A stretch of DNA of 64,000 bases, from positions 34,544 through 98,543 of the forward strand of contig WLIV01000011.1 in NCBI GenBank assembly GCA_009702045.1. Reading direction: 5' to 3'. The notes under the pieces were generated by a model that did no database searches, had not been told where the DNA came from, and saw nothing but the letters and a program-made list of their open reading frames with translations. Positions 48,889-58,141 of this stretch are shown one piece after another. Both the position numbers and the translations under genes were made by a program. The stretch's first letter is position 1. Each line of letters begins with the position of its first letter. This DNA comes from Actinomycetota bacterium (GTDB taxonomy: Bacteria; Actinomycetota; Acidimicrobiia; Acidimicrobiales; Ilumatobacteraceae).

Positions 48889-49248
48889 ATGGCTCGTGTA
48901 AAGCGCGCCGTTGGCTCGAAGAAGCACCGCAAGCAGGTGCTCGAGCGGGCCAAGGGTTATTACGGTAACAAGAGCCGCTCCGTGCGTGCGGCCAACGAAC
49001 AGGTGATGAAGAGCGGGCAGTATGCGTTCCGCGACCGTCGCGCCAAGAAGGGCGAGTTCCGTCGCCTCTGGATCCAGCGCATCAACGCTGCCTGCCGTCT
49101 GCCCGAGAACGAGATCAGCTACAGCCGGTTCATCGCCGGTCTGAGCGCTGCCGGTATCGAGGTCGACCGTAAGGTCATGTCCGACCTGGCAATCACCGAT
49201 CCGGCTGCCTTCTCGGCGCTGGTGGTCGCTGCCAAGGCGGCCCTCTGA
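48889..49248 (+). CDS. rplT: 50S ribosomal protein L20
   Basis: A 119-residue early-assembly 23S rRNA-binding protein: [20 protein letters not shown], then [20 protein letters not shown] and [14 protein letters not shown]. Strong AAGGAG before the ATG. In other bacteria L20 represses its own operon. The stop overlaps the probable CTG start of the next gene. Confidence 0.98.
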   Translation: MARVKRAVGSKKHRKQVLERAKGYYGNKSRSVRAANEQVMKSGQYAFRDRRAKKGEFRRLWIQRINAACRLPENEISYSRFIAGLSAAGIEVDRKVMSDLAITDPAAFSALVVAAKAAL

Positions 49249-49985
49249 GCGACCAGCTCACCTTTTCGAACCCGAAGGTTCAACGACTGCGGCGCCTCTT
49301 GGGGCGCCGCAGTGCGCGTTCTGAAGAGGGTGTGTTCGTCGTCGAGGGTTCCGGACTCATCACCCAAGCATGGGAGGCGGGTTGGGAAATCGAGGCGCAG
49401 TTTTGTGCGCCCGGTTTCGGCGGAGTCGTCCCCGACGGCCTGGTGTTCGACCTGGCGCCGAACGTGATCGAACGGGTGGCCAGCACGGAGGCACCGCAAC
49501 CGGTGCTCGCCGTGGTTCGCCAGCGCCCGTCGGTGCTGCCGGATGGTGCCGACTTCGTGATCGTCGCCGACCGTCTCGGCGACCCTGGCAACGCCGGCAC
49601 CATCATCCGCTCGGCCGAAGCTGCGGGTGCGCAGGCGGTGGTGTTCACTCCCGGATCGGTCGATCCGTACAACCCGAAGGTCGTCCGTTCCACGGCCGGC
49701 TCGCTGTTCCGTGTCCCGGTGGTTGTTGCCGATCTGGACGTCGTGCGTGCCGCCGGGTTGCGCCTGTTGGCGACGTCGTCGCATCAGGGCGAGGCCTACG
49801 ACGCGGTCGATCTGACCGGTTCGGTGGCCTTGATCGTGGGCAACGAGGCCCACGGTGTTCCCGATGATGCGCCGGTCGACGGCTGGATCACCATCCCGCA
49901 CCAGGGTGAGGCCGAGAGCCTCAACGTGGCGATGGCCGCCACGGTGCTCGTATTTGAAGTCGCCCGCCAACGGCGTCAGCGGTAG
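49245..49985 (+). CDS. SpoU/TrmH family 23S rRNA methyltransferase (TsnR-like)
   Basis: A SPOUT-class 2'-O-methyltransferase of about 246 residues, by position the homologue of the gene between rplT and pheS in other Actinobacteria. The N-terminal [20 protein letters not shown] and EGVFVVEG form the substrate-binding domain. [34 protein letters not shown] and [15 protein letters not shown] are SPOUT motifs 1-3. No ATG, GTG or TTG precedes the conserved N-terminus. A CTG at 49245, overlapping the rplT TGA with AAGG just upstream, is the likeliest start; a TTG at 49299 would remove 18 conserved residues. Confidence 0.85.
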   Translation: MSDQLTFSNPKVQRLRRLLGRRSARSEEGVFVVEGSGLITQAWEAGWEIEAQFCAPGFGGVVPDGLVFDLAPNVIERVASTEAPQPVLAVVRQRPSVLPDGADFVIVADRLGDPGNAGTIIRSAEAAGAQAVVFTPGSVDPYNPKVVRSTAGSLFRVPVVVADLDVVRAAGLRLLATSSHQGEAYDAVDLTGSVALIVGNEAHGVPDDAPVDGWITIPHQGEAESLNVAMAATVLVFEVARQRRQR

Positions 49986-49988
49986 TTT
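49983..49988 (+). promoter_or_regulatory. Candidate -10 (TAGTTT) before pheS
   Basis: TAGTTT begins with the stop codon of the rRNA methylase and lies 31 bases before the pheS ATG. AAGGAAA (50009-50015) is the ribosome binding site. Confidence 0.35.
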
Positions 49989-50019
49989 CCCCTCGTTCGA
50001 CGGTGGAAGAAGGAAATCG

Positions 50020-51021
50020 ATGATTGATCAGATCCTTGCGGCACGCGAGAGCGCTCTCACGCGACTGGCCGCGGCGACGGGCAGCGACGATGTGCGCGCG
50101 CTCGAGCTCGAAGTCCTCGGTAAGAAGGGTTCGCTCACCGACCTGAAGGCCGGGTTGGGCAGGTTGGCCACGACCGAAGAGAAGAAGGACGCCGGTCGGG
50201 CGCTCAACGAAGCGACCACCGCGGTGTCGGGCGCGCTGGCTGCCCGCCTCGGCGAGTTCCGGCGGGCCGAGCGGGCCGTGCAACTGGAGATCGAGCGGCT
50301 CGACCTCACCGAGGTCGTGCGCAAGCCCAGTCGTGGTCACGCTCACCCGGTCACGCAGGCGTGGCAGCGGTTGGAAGATGTGTTCATCGGCCTCGGCTTC
50401 CAGGTGGCCGAAGGGCCCGAGGTGGAAACCGATTGGTACAACTTCGAGGCGCTGAACATGCCGGCCAACCATCCCGCCCGCAGTATGCACGACACGTTCT
50501 ATGTCGATCATGGAGTGCCCGGGAGCACGGTGCTGCGCACGCACACGTCGCCCGTACAGATCCGTGTGATGCAGACCATCCCGCCGCCGATCTACATGGT
50601 CATGCCGGGGCGCGTGTTCCGCAACGAGACCACCGACGCCACGCATCTCGCGGTGTTCCACCAGATCGAGGGCCTGGTCATCGATCGGGGCATCACCCTG
50701 GCCGACCTTGCTGGCACGATCGAGTCGTTTACCAAGGCCTTCTTCGGCGACGGGTTCACCAGCCGCCTGCGCCCCAGCTATTTCCCGTTCACCGAGCCTT
50801 CGGCCGAGTTCGACATCCGCACGCCCAAGGGCGACTGGCTGGAACTCGGCGGCTGCGGCATGGTGCACCCCAACGTCTTGCGCGCTGGCGGTATCGACCC
50901 GGAGGAGTTCAGCGGGTTCGCGTTCGGCTTCGGCATTGATCGCATGGCCAAGGAGCGGCACTCGATCAACGACGTCCGCGAGATGTACACGAACGACATT
51001 CGTTTCCTGGAGCAATTCTGA
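50020..51021 (+). CDS. pheS: Phenylalanyl-tRNA synthetase alpha subunit
   Basis: The catalytic subunit of the alpha2beta2 enzyme. An N-terminal coiled coil (about residues 1-85) binds tRNA. Class II motifs follow: HPVTQAWQRLEDVFIGLGF, TLRTHTSPVQIRVM-type block (TVLRTHTSPVQIR), GRVFRNETTDATH (motif 2) and FAFGFGIDRMAKE (motif 3). 333 residues. Its TGA overlaps the pheT ATG by one base. Confidence 0.97.
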   Translation: MIDQILAARESALTRLAAATGSDDVRALELEVLGKKGSLTDLKAGLGRLATTEEKKDAGRALNEATTAVSGALAARLGEFRRAERAVQLEIERLDLTEVVRKPSRGHAHPVTQAWQRLEDVFIGLGFQVAEGPEVETDWYNFEALNMPANHPARSMHDTFYVDHGVPGSTVLRTHTSPVQIRVMQTIPPPIYMVMPGRVFRNETTDATHLAVFHQIEGLVIDRGITLADLAGTIESFTKAFFGDGFTSRLRPSYFPFTEPSAEFDIRTPKGDWLELGGCGMVHPNVLRAGGIDPEEFSGFAFGFGIDRMAKERHSINDVREMYTNDIRFLEQF

Positions 51022-53369
51022 TGCGCATTGTTCATTCCATGCTCAAGGACCTCGTCGCGATCGGCGACGACTTCGACGCGATCGCCGACATCATCACCAA
51101 CGTCGGCCTTGCGGTGGAAGACATCCACCACGTCGGTGGCACGGTCGCCGGTGTCATCACTGCCAAGGTGTTGCGCACCGAGCGTCACGCCGATGCGGCC
51201 AAGGTGCACCGCGTGTTCGTCGACGCTGGAGACGGTGTCGAGCGCCACGTGTGGTGCGGCGCATTCAACATGCAGCCCGGCGACATCATCCCGCTCGCCA
51301 CTCCCGGCACCGTCATGCCCGACGGTCGCGCGATCGAGCCCAAGCCGATCCTCGGCATCAGCAGCGATGGCATGCTCTGCAGCGCTCGCGAACTCGACAT
51401 GGGCGACGACCACAGCGGCATCCTGATCCTGCCGGTCGACACGCCCCTCGGCGTTCCCTACGGTGAGGCGCTCGGGCTGGAGAAGGAAGTCGTCTACGAC
51501 ATCGACGTCCTGCGTAACCGGCCCGATGCATATGGTCATCTCGGTGTCGCCCGCGATGTGGCCGCCAAGTTCGGCATCTCTGTCACGCCCGCCCCGGTGT
51601 TGCCCGCTGCGCAGGCGCCGGTGCGCTCAGCGACGGTGGAGCTGGTCGACGGTGATCGTTGTCCGCGCTTCACCAGCATCGTGTTGTCCGGTGTGAAGGT
51701 CGGCCCGTCCCCAGACTGGATCGCTCGTCGACTCACTGCCTCGGGGATGCGACCGATCAACAACGTGGTCGATGTCAGCAACTACGTGATGCTGGAGACG
51801 AACCAGCCGAACCACGCGTACGACTTCGACACGCTCGGCGGCGGGGGTTTCCGCGTTCGTCTGGCCCGCGACGGCGAGACGATGATCACGCTCGACGACT
51901 CCGAGCGCACGCTCACCGCGGATGATCTGCTGATCTGTGATGCAACCGATCGCCCGATCGGTATCGCCGCGATCATGGGTGGCCAGAACACCGAGATCAG
52001 CGACACGACGACGGCGATTGCGCTTGAGACCGCGTGGTTCGAACCTGCTGCGATCATGCGCAGTGTCGTGCGCATGGGACTGCGAACCGAGGCCTCGGCC
52101 CGCTTCGAACGCGGCATGGACACGCACGGCATTGAGCGGTCCACCGCACGCTTTGTGGAACTGCTGCGCCTCACGTGCCCCGATCTCGTGGTGAACGAAG
52201 GTGCGGTCGACGCCCGCGCACCGCAACTGCCAGTGCCACCCGTGCTGCGGGTGCGCTCGGCGCGGGTGGGCGCGCTGTTGGGCACTCCGTTCAGCGCCGA
52301 GCAGATCCGCACGCTGATCGAACCGATCGGCTTCGTCTGCACCACGGTCGGCGACGACCTCGACGTCCTCGTGCCCACGTGGCGGCCCGATTGCACCGGG
52401 GAGGTCGACATCATCGAAGAGGTCGCCCGTCTGCACGGCTACGACCTGCTGGGCAAGACCGTTCCCAAGTCCACGGTGCCCGGGGGACTCAGCGGTGTGC
52501 AGCAACGTCGTCGACGCCTGCGCGATGTGCTGTTGGGCCTTGGTCTCACCGAGGCGATGCCGCACCCGTTCCTCACGGCCGGTGAACTGGAGAAGGCGGG
52601 TCTGCCTGCCGAGTCTGTGCGCCTCGTCAACCCCCTCGTGGTCGGCGACGACATGCTGCGCACCTCGTTGCGCCCTGGCCTGCTGAAGGCAATCGCGTTC
52701 AATGAGTCGCACCGTCGCTCCGGTGTTGCGCTGTTCGAGATCGGTCACGTGTATCCGCCCAGCACGGACGTGTTGCCGGCCGAGTACGAAGCGCTCGGCA
52801 TCGTCATCGCCGGCGCGGATGCACCTGCTGCGGTTGCCGTGTGGCGTGAACTCGCGGCAGCGATGGGTTGGGGCGCCCGCCTCGACCAGAGCAACGTGCC
52901 CGCTGGTCTGCACCCTGCCCGTTCGGCGACGCTGTCGCTCGGCAAGGACACGATCGGCGCCGTCGGTGAGGTGCACCCCGATGCCGCAGAGGCGTTCGAC
53001 GTCACCGAGCGCCTTGCCGTCCTCGAGCTGAACTTGTCGGTGCTGCTGGCCAACGAGCCCAAGCCCGCTGCGTGGAAGCCCACCAGTCGCTTCCCGTCCA
53101 GCGACCTCGACCTTGCGTTCGTGTTGCCTGATTCGGTCACGGCCGAGAAGCTCGACAAGGCCATTCGTCAGGCCACCGGCAACCTGCTCGTCGACCTCAC
53201 GCTGTTCGACGTGTACCGCGGCACCGGTCTGCCGGAGGGCACCCGCAGCCTGGCCTATCGCTTGCGCCTGCAGTCGCTGGAGCGCACGCTCACCGACGAT
53301 GATGTCGCCGCCGTGCGCGCCAAGGTAGAAGCCGCCACCAAGAAGATGGGCGCCGTCCTCCGCGGTTAG
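51021..53369 (+). CDS. pheT: Phenylalanyl-tRNA synthetase beta subunit
   Basis: The non-catalytic subunit with tRNA-binding and editing functions. An N-terminal OB domain (about residues 40-150, VWCGAFNMQPGDIIPLATPG), the B3/B4 editing region (RPINNVVDVSNYVMLETNQP), the B5 domain, a degenerate synthetase-like region, and a C-terminal anticodon-binding FDX-ACB domain (SRFPSSDLDLAFVLP). 782 residues, full length. A copy of the 82-base repeat begins one base after the stop. Confidence 0.96.
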   Translation: MRIVHSMLKDLVAIGDDFDAIADIITNVGLAVEDIHHVGGTVAGVITAKVLRTERHADAAKVHRVFVDAGDGVERHVWCGAFNMQPGDIIPLATPGTVMPDGRAIEPKPILGISSDGMLCSARELDMGDDHSGILILPVDTPLGVPYGEALGLEKEVVYDIDVLRNRPDAYGHLGVARDVAAKFGISVTPAPVLPAAQAPVRSATVELVDGDRCPRFTSIVLSGVKVGPSPDWIARRLTASGMRPINNVVDVSNYVMLETNQPNHAYDFDTLGGGGFRVRLARDGETMITLDDSERTLTADDLLICDATDRPIGIAAIMGGQNTEISDTTTAIALETAWFEPAAIMRSVVRMGLRTEASARFERGMDTHGIERSTARFVELLRLTCPDLVVNEGAVDARAPQLPVPPVLRVRSARVGALLGTPFSAEQIRTLIEPIGFVCTTVGDDLDVLVPTWRPDCTGEVDIIEEVARLHGYDLLGKTVPKSTVPGGLSGVQQRRRRLRDVLLGLGLTEAMPHPFLTAGELEKAGLPAESVRLVNPLVVGDDMLRTSLRPGLLKAIAFNESHRRSGVALFEIGHVYPPSTDVLPAEYEALGIVIAGADAPAAVAVWRELAAAMGWGARLDQSNVPAGLHPARSATLSLGKDTIGAVGEVHPDAAEAFDVTERLAVLELNLSVLLANEPKPAAWKPTSRFPSSDLDLAFVLPDSVTAEKLDKAIRQATGNLLVDLTLFDVYRGTGLPEGTRSLAYRLRLQSLERTLTDDDVAAVRAKVEAATKKMGAVLRG

Positions 53370-53370
53370 T

Positions 53371-53452
53371 GCATCGGCTTCTGGGAAGGGATCGTCCCAT
53401 CTCAGTTTCTGGGAAGGATTAGTCCCGGAAACCGGGACGAAATCAGCCCAGA
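53371..53452 (+). repeat. 82-base intergenic repeat, copy B
   Basis: Same length and orientation as copies at 6578 and 60492, starting GCATCGG one base after the pheT stop. Its second half folds as CTGGG/CCCAG outside GTCCCGG-AAA-CCGGGAC, a seven-base-pair inner stem. Confidence 0.8.
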
Positions 53453-53461
53453 ACCATGGAA

Positions 53462-53508
53462 CAAGTCGGCGCTGAGGCCTGACCTGTCCGTTCCTGAACG
53501 CCGACTTG
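53462..53508. terminator. Inverted repeat between convergent pheT and algH
   Basis: CAAGTCGGCG (53462-53471) and CGCCGACTTG (53499-53508) form a perfect 10-bp stem with a 27-base loop, between two converging genes. No T-run, so a terminator role is inferred from position. Confidence 0.45.
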
Positions 53509-53513
53509 CGGGG

Positions 53514-54083
53514 TCAGTTGGCGCTGAGGTCGTCGGGCGCGTTTGCCAACCAGGCGACCTTTCCGCCCTGACGGCGGACGACGGCTCGCCAGAGGCCGGT
53601 GGGGTTCGGGTCGAACACATCACCCCGTTCGGCGGGGAACACCATCCAGGCCCCCTCGGCCAGTTCGCCGTCGAGTTGGCCGGCACCCCAGCCGGAGTAG
53701 CCGCGGAACACGCGCAGTGCCAGCACCTGCTCAGCGACCTGGTCTGGGTCGAGCATCAGATCGACAGAACCGAAATCGTCGGTGACCCTGCTCCATGCCT
53801 CGTCGACGGGTGCCTTGAGGCGGGCCAGCGCAATGAGGGCGTCGGTCTCCACCGGTCCGCCCTGGAACATCGTGGCGGGTGGCGCAAGATGGCGCTGCCA
53901 GGCGCGCACGATCTCCGGCGACTCCTCGTCCGTTGGACGATTCAGTACCACGCCGACGGCGCCGTCAGAGTTGTGTTCCAACATGTAGACGACCGTGCGA
54001 TCGAAGTTCGGGTCCACCAATGGGGGAGTGGCCACGAGCAGCAATGCCTTGCACGAACCGTGGGGGTGATCCGTCGCGCTCAC
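53514..54083 (-). CDS. AlgH/UPF0301 family protein
   Basis: A protein of about 189 residues in the YqgE/AlgH family, of unclear biochemical role. Family stretches are LLVATPPLVDPNFDRTVVYM and GAVGVVLNRPT near the N-terminus, and FRGYSGWGAGQLDGEL later. GTG at 54083 gives the usual short lead before the first strand; the frame continues upstream into the argC promoter region. It is divergent from argC. Confidence 0.9.
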   Translation of the reverse strand: MSATDHPHGSCKALLLVATPPLVDPNFDRTVVYMLEHNSDGAVGVVLNRPTDEESPEIVRAWQRHLAPPATMFQGGPVETDALIALARLKAPVDEAWSRVTDDFGSVDLMLDPDQVAEQVLALRVFRGYSGWGAGQLDGELAEGAWMVFPAERGDVFDPNPTGLWRAVVRRQGGKVAWLANAPDDLSAN

Positions 54084-54122
54084 GATGTCAGTCTGGCCGA
54101 TGGTGCGGCCGAACGAGGATCG

Positions 54123-54151
54123 TTGCATGAACATGCACTGCGCTGTATTGT
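54123..54151 (+). promoter_or_regulatory. argC promoter with candidate ArgR operator
   Basis: TTGCAT (54123-54128), 17 bases, then TATTGT (54146-54151) make a good -35/-10 pair, and the ATG follows after eight bases. TGCATGAACATGCA (54124-54137), an imperfect palindrome, overlaps the -35 and is identical to 14 bases in the palindrome before carA. This is the expected place for ArgR repression. Confidence 0.65.
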
Positions 54152-54159
54152 CATGCCTT

Positions 54160-55176
54160 ATGATTCGAGTCGGCATCATCGGCGCGTCGGGCTACACCGG
54201 TGCGGAACTTCTGCGGCTGTGCGCGCAGCATCCTGACCTCACTGTCGTGTACGCGACGGGCGACACTCAGGCGGGCACACGTGCGGCTGCGCTGTACCCC
54301 AGCTTGGCGGCGCGATACCCGAACCTGGTGTTCGAGGAGTTCCAGGCGGCCAAGGCCCAGGGGCTCGACCTGGTGTTCCTCGGCCTGCCGCATGAGGCGA
54401 GCATGGCGCTGGCCCCGCAGCTGGTGGGCAAGGTCGGCTGCGTCGTCGACCTGTCGGCGGCGTACCGGTTGAAGGACGCCTCGCTGTACCCCGGTTGGTA
54501 CGGCTTCACTCACGATCAGCCCGAACTGTTGGCCGAGGCCGTGTTCGGTCTCCCCGAACTGCACCGCAAGGAACTACACGGTGCGCGCTTGGTGGCGACC
54601 CCCGGCTGTCACGTCACGGCCGCCACGTTGGCGCTTGCTCCGTTGGTGCGCGGTGGCCTGATCGAGACCACCGGCATCGTGATCAACAGCATCACCGGGG
54701 TCAGCGGTGCGGGTCGTGCGCTGAAACACACGTCGCTGTTCTGCACCGTCGACGAAGACGTCAACGCCTACGGCCTGCTCGACCACCGGCACACGCCCGA
54801 GATCGAGCAGGAGATCGGGGCGCAAGTGCTGTTCACGCCGCACCTGGCGCCGCTCAGCCGCGGGCTGCTCGCCACGTGCTATGCCAAGCCGGCCAAGGGT
54901 GTGTCCACTGAGTCGTTGCTGGCCGCGTTCGACGCGTTCTACGACGACGAACCGTTCATCGTCGTCAGCGAGTCGTCGCCGTCCACGAAGGCCACGCTCG
55001 GCAGCAACACTGCCCACCTGACTGCCCGCTACGACGAGCGCACGAACACCGTCATGGCGTTGTGTGCCCTCGACAATATTGCCAAGGGCGCGTCGGGTGG
55101 CGCCGTCCAGGCAGCCAACGTTGCCCTCGGTCTGCCCGAGACCGCTGGCCTCTCGATGATCGGCATGTACCCCTGA
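54160..55176 (+). CDS. argC: N-acetyl-gamma-glutamyl-phosphate reductase
   Basis: Reduces N-acetylglutamyl phosphate with NADPH in arginine synthesis. GIIGASGYTGAELLRL is the nucleotide-binding loop, FLGLPHEASM and VVDLSAAYRLKD are conserved, and VATPGCHVTAATLALAPL has the catalytic Cys. 338 residues. ATG at 54160 matches the promoter and gives the usual N-terminus. Its TGA overlaps the argB ATG, with no argJ between them. Confidence 0.96.
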   Translation: MIRVGIIGASGYTGAELLRLCAQHPDLTVVYATGDTQAGTRAAALYPSLAARYPNLVFEEFQAAKAQGLDLVFLGLPHEASMALAPQLVGKVGCVVDLSAAYRLKDASLYPGWYGFTHDQPELLAEAVFGLPELHRKELHGARLVATPGCHVTAATLALAPLVRGGLIETTGIVINSITGVSGAGRALKHTSLFCTVDEDVNAYGLLDHRHTPEIEQEIGAQVLFTPHLAPLSRGLLATCYAKPAKGVSTESLLAAFDAFYDDEPFIVVSESSPSTKATLGSNTAHLTARYDERTNTVMALCALDNIAKGASGGAVQAANVALGLPETAGLSMIGMYP

Positions 55177-56051
55177 TGAACGCGATCCCGCAACACCCAA
55201 CGCCGCTCGACACGGCCGATGTCCTCGTGCGTGCGCTGCCCTACATCCGTCGCTTCGCGGGCCAAGTCGTGGTGGTCAAGTACGGCGGCAATGCACTCGC
55301 CGGTGCCACCGAGGGCGACGCGCTCGCGCTGTTCGCGCAGGACATCGTGCTGATGCAGCAGGTCGGTATGCGCCCGGTGGTGGTGCACGGCGGTGGACCG
55401 CAGATCAACGACCTGATGTCGAAGCTGGGCAAGGTTGCCGAGTTCCGTAACGGTCTGCGGGTCACCGACGCCGAGACGGTGGACATCGTGCGCATGGTGC
55501 TCATCGGCCAGGTCAACCCACAGATCGTGTCGGCCATCAACGTGCACGGCCCGCTTGCGGTCGGAGTCAGCGGAGAGGACGCTGGTCTGATCCGGGCCAG
55601 CTCGCGTGATCCCGAACTCGGGTTCGTGGGTGATGTCGAAGCGATCAACCCCACCATCCTGCGCGGTCTCCTCGCCGAAGGGTTCATCCCCGTGGTGGCC
55701 ACCATCGGCACCGACGAGACTGGTCAGGCCTACAACATCAACGCCGACACGGTGGCCGGAGCCATCGCCGAGGCGCTCGGCGCAGAGAAGCTCGTGTACC
55801 TCACCGACATCGAGGGTCTGCGGCGAGTGGTCGACGACCCGACCAGCATCATCCGTCAGACCACGACCGACGAACTCGACGCATTGATGGACGATGGCAC
55901 CATCGCCGGTGGGATGATCCCGAAGGTGGAGAGCTGTGTACACGCGGTGCGCGGCGGAGTCCGACGGGCTCACATCCTCGACGGTCGCATACCGCACGTA
56001 CTGCTGTTGGAGGTCTTCACCGACGAGGGCATCGGGACGATGGTCTCATGA
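55176..56051 (+). CDS. argB: Acetylglutamate kinase
   Basis: Phosphorylates N-acetylglutamate. VVVKYGGNAL is the ATP-phosphate loop, VVHGGGPQI binds substrate, NGLRVTDAETVDIVRMVLIG follows, and GGMIPKVESC lies near the C-terminus. 291 residues; an extended N-terminal helix (ADVLVRALPYIRRF) suggests the arginine-inhibited hexameric type. It is coupled to argC and argD. Confidence 0.96.
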   Translation: MNAIPQHPTPLDTADVLVRALPYIRRFAGQVVVVKYGGNALAGATEGDALALFAQDIVLMQQVGMRPVVVHGGGPQINDLMSKLGKVAEFRNGLRVTDAETVDIVRMVLIGQVNPQIVSAINVHGPLAVGVSGEDAGLIRASSRDPELGFVGDVEAINPTILRGLLAEGFIPVVATIGTDETGQAYNINADTVAGAIAEALGAEKLVYLTDIEGLRRVVDDPTSIIRQTTTDELDALMDDGTIAGGMIPKVESCVHAVRGGVRRAHILDGRIPHVLLLEVFTDEGIGTMVS

Positions 56052-57247
56052 GCGCTCACGCCTTCGACACGCACGGTATGCAGTACTGCCCGTTCATGCC
56101 CGTGTTCGGGCCACCGCAAGTGATGTTCGAGCGCGGCTCGGGCACCGAACTGTGGGACACCGACGGCAAGCGGTATCTCGACTTCCTGTGTGGCCTCGCG
56201 GTCACGTCGCTTGGTCATTCGCACCCGGTGGTGGCCGAGGCGATCAGTCGTCAGGCGAACCAGTTGCTGCACGTCAGCAACCTGTTCGCCAACCCTGCAG
56301 CGTTGAAAGCCGCGGTGCAGGTGAACACGCTCCTTCTGGAGGCGACTGGGCATGACGGCCAGGTGTTCTTCTGCAACAGCGGTGCCGAGGCCAACGAGGC
56401 AGCGTTGAAGCTGGCCCGCAAGTTCGGCGGCCGTGGCCGTCACGCTGTGGTCAGCGCCTACGGCAGCTTCCACGGACGTACGCTGGCCACACTCGCAGCC
56501 ACGGGTCAACCCGCCAAGCACGAAGCGTTCCAGCCGATGCCTGATGGGTTCCGGTATGCGGCGTTCAACGACATCGCCTCGCTGGAGGGCGCGATCGACC
56601 CGACGGTGGGTGCGGTGCTGCTCGAACCTGTGCAGGGTGAGGGTGGTGTGGTGCCCGCCGACGTGCAATACCTGCGCGATGTGCGCGCTCTGTGCGACGA
56701 GCGCGGACTGTTGCTGATCATGGACGAGGTGCAGACCGGCTACGGCCGCACCGGCGAGTGGTTCGGGTTCCAGCACGCCGGCGTGGTGCCGGATGTGGTC
56801 ACGATGGCCAAGGCGATGGGCAACGGCTTCCCGGTGGGCGCCTGTTGGGCCAAGCGCGAGATCGCAGCAGTGTTCACACCTGGCGACCACGGCAGTACCT
56901 ACAGCGGCACTGCCATCGCCACGGCTGTCGTCAGCGCAGTCATCGACGAAATGCGTCGTATCGACGCACCCCGTCTGGCCCGCGAGCGCGGCGCCGAACT
57001 GACGGCCAGGCTGGCTGCGGTGCCGGGCGTGGCGAGCGTTCGCGGCACCGGTTTGCTGCTGGCCGTAGAACTCGCTGCAGGGATCGACGCCAAGGTCGTC
57101 TACACCGCGCTGCTGCAACGCGGCATCGTCACGAATGCCGTTACCGCCACCGCGTTGCGGCTGGCACCACCCCTCACGGTCACCACCGAACAGATCGACG
57201 AAGCCGTCGCTGCGCTGACCGCTGTGCTCCAGGAGACTCCCCAGTGA
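56048..57247 (+). CDS. argD: Acetylornithine aminotransferase
   Basis: A class III PLP aminotransferase of 399 residues. FCNSGAEANEAALKLAR and SFHGRTLATLAATGQ bind cofactor and substrate. The PLP-binding block is IMDEVQTGYGRTG, and the Schiff-base Lys lies in TMAKAMGNGFPVGA. It overlaps argB by ATGA and its TGA overlaps the argF GTG. Confidence 0.95.
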   Translation: MSAHAFDTHGMQYCPFMPVFGPPQVMFERGSGTELWDTDGKRYLDFLCGLAVTSLGHSHPVVAEAISRQANQLLHVSNLFANPAALKAAVQVNTLLLEATGHDGQVFFCNSGAEANEAALKLARKFGGRGRHAVVSAYGSFHGRTLATLAATGQPAKHEAFQPMPDGFRYAAFNDIASLEGAIDPTVGAVLLEPVQGEGGVVPADVQYLRDVRALCDERGLLLIMDEVQTGYGRTGEWFGFQHAGVVPDVVTMAKAMGNGFPVGACWAKREIAAVFTPGDHGSTYSGTAIATAVVSAVIDEMRRIDAPRLARERGAELTARLAAVPGVASVRGTGLLLAVELAAGIDAKVVYTALLQRGIVTNAVTATALRLAPPLTVTTEQIDEAVAALTAVLQETPQ

Positions 57248-58140
57248 CCCGCCACCTCATCGACATCACCGACTTCTCAGCGGAGGAGGTGCACACGGTT
57301 CTGCGGCTGTCGCAACAACCCGTCCTTCCCAACGTGCTCGCCGGGCTCGGGGTGGCGCTGATCTTCGAGAAGCCGTCGAACCGCACGCGCCACTCGATGG
57401 AGATGGCCGTGTTCCAGCTCGGGGGGCACCCCGTGTACACCCGTGGTGAAGAAGTCGGCATCGACGTGCGCGAGTCTGCCGAAGACGTTGCGCTCGTGAT
57501 GGCCGGTTACCACGGCGTGCTCGCCGCTCGCGTGTATCAACACGACAAGGTGCAGCGGATGGCCAAGGTGAGCCCGGTTCCCGTGGTGAACATGCTCAGC
57601 GACCACGCTCATCCGTTGCAGGCGCTGGCCGACGCGCTGACGATGCAACAGGTGCACGGCCCGCTGGCCGGCACACGCATCGCCTGGATCGGCGACTACA
57701 ACAACGTTGCTCGCTCACTCGGTGAGATCAGTGTGATGGTGGGTGCCAACATCGTCTACGGCTGTCCTGAGGGTTTCCATCCTCCGGCTGCTGAGCTGGC
57801 GCGGCTGAACTCGCTCGGGGCTGGCACTGCGGCGCACGATGTGCGTCCCGAGGCAGCGGCGGAGGGCGCCATCGCCGTGCACACCGACAGCTGGGTGTCG
57901 ATGGGACAAGAGGCCGAGAAACAGGCCCGTATTGAGTCGTTTCGGGCGTTCACCGTCACGGACACGCTGATGGCCTGCGCCGCGAGCGGGGCCGGCTTCT
58001 ATCACTGTCTTCCCGCCTACCGCGGGCTGGAAGTGGCTGCCGAAGTGATCGATGGGCCTGCCAGCCATGTCATTGCTCAGGCACACAATCGAATGCACAC
58101 TGCGCGCGGGGCACTCGCGTTCTTGATGGGGGTGAGGTGA
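57244..58140 (+). CDS. argF: Ornithine carbamoyltransferase
   Basis: Joins carbamoyl phosphate from CarAB to ornithine. The carbamoyl-phosphate loop reads EKPSNRTRHSME (the usual STRTR is SNRTR), DHAHPLQALAD is the HPxQ motif, and FYHCLPAYRG carries the ornithine-site Cys with Tyr instead of the common His. The loop GEEVGIDVRESAEDVA is of the GxDxRES kind. 298 residues. argR begins one base after the stop. Confidence 0.93.
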   Translation: MTRHLIDITDFSAEEVHTVLRLSQQPVLPNVLAGLGVALIFEKPSNRTRHSMEMAVFQLGGHPVYTRGEEVGIDVRESAEDVALVMAGYHGVLAARVYQHDKVQRMAKVSPVPVVNMLSDHAHPLQALADALTMQQVHGPLAGTRIAWIGDYNNVARSLGEISVMVGANIVYGCPEGFHPPAAELARLNSLGAGTAAHDVRPEAAAEGAIAVHTDSWVSMGQEAEKQARIESFRAFTVTDTLMACAASGAGFYHCLPAYRGLEVAAEVIDGPASHVIAQAHNRMHTARGALAFLMGVR

Positions 58141-58141
58141 C

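Noticed and set aside
49299..49985. TTG at 49299 as start of the rRNA methylase
   Set aside because: It would remove the conserved [12 protein letters not shown] segment; the CTG at 49245 overlapping the rplT stop fits better.
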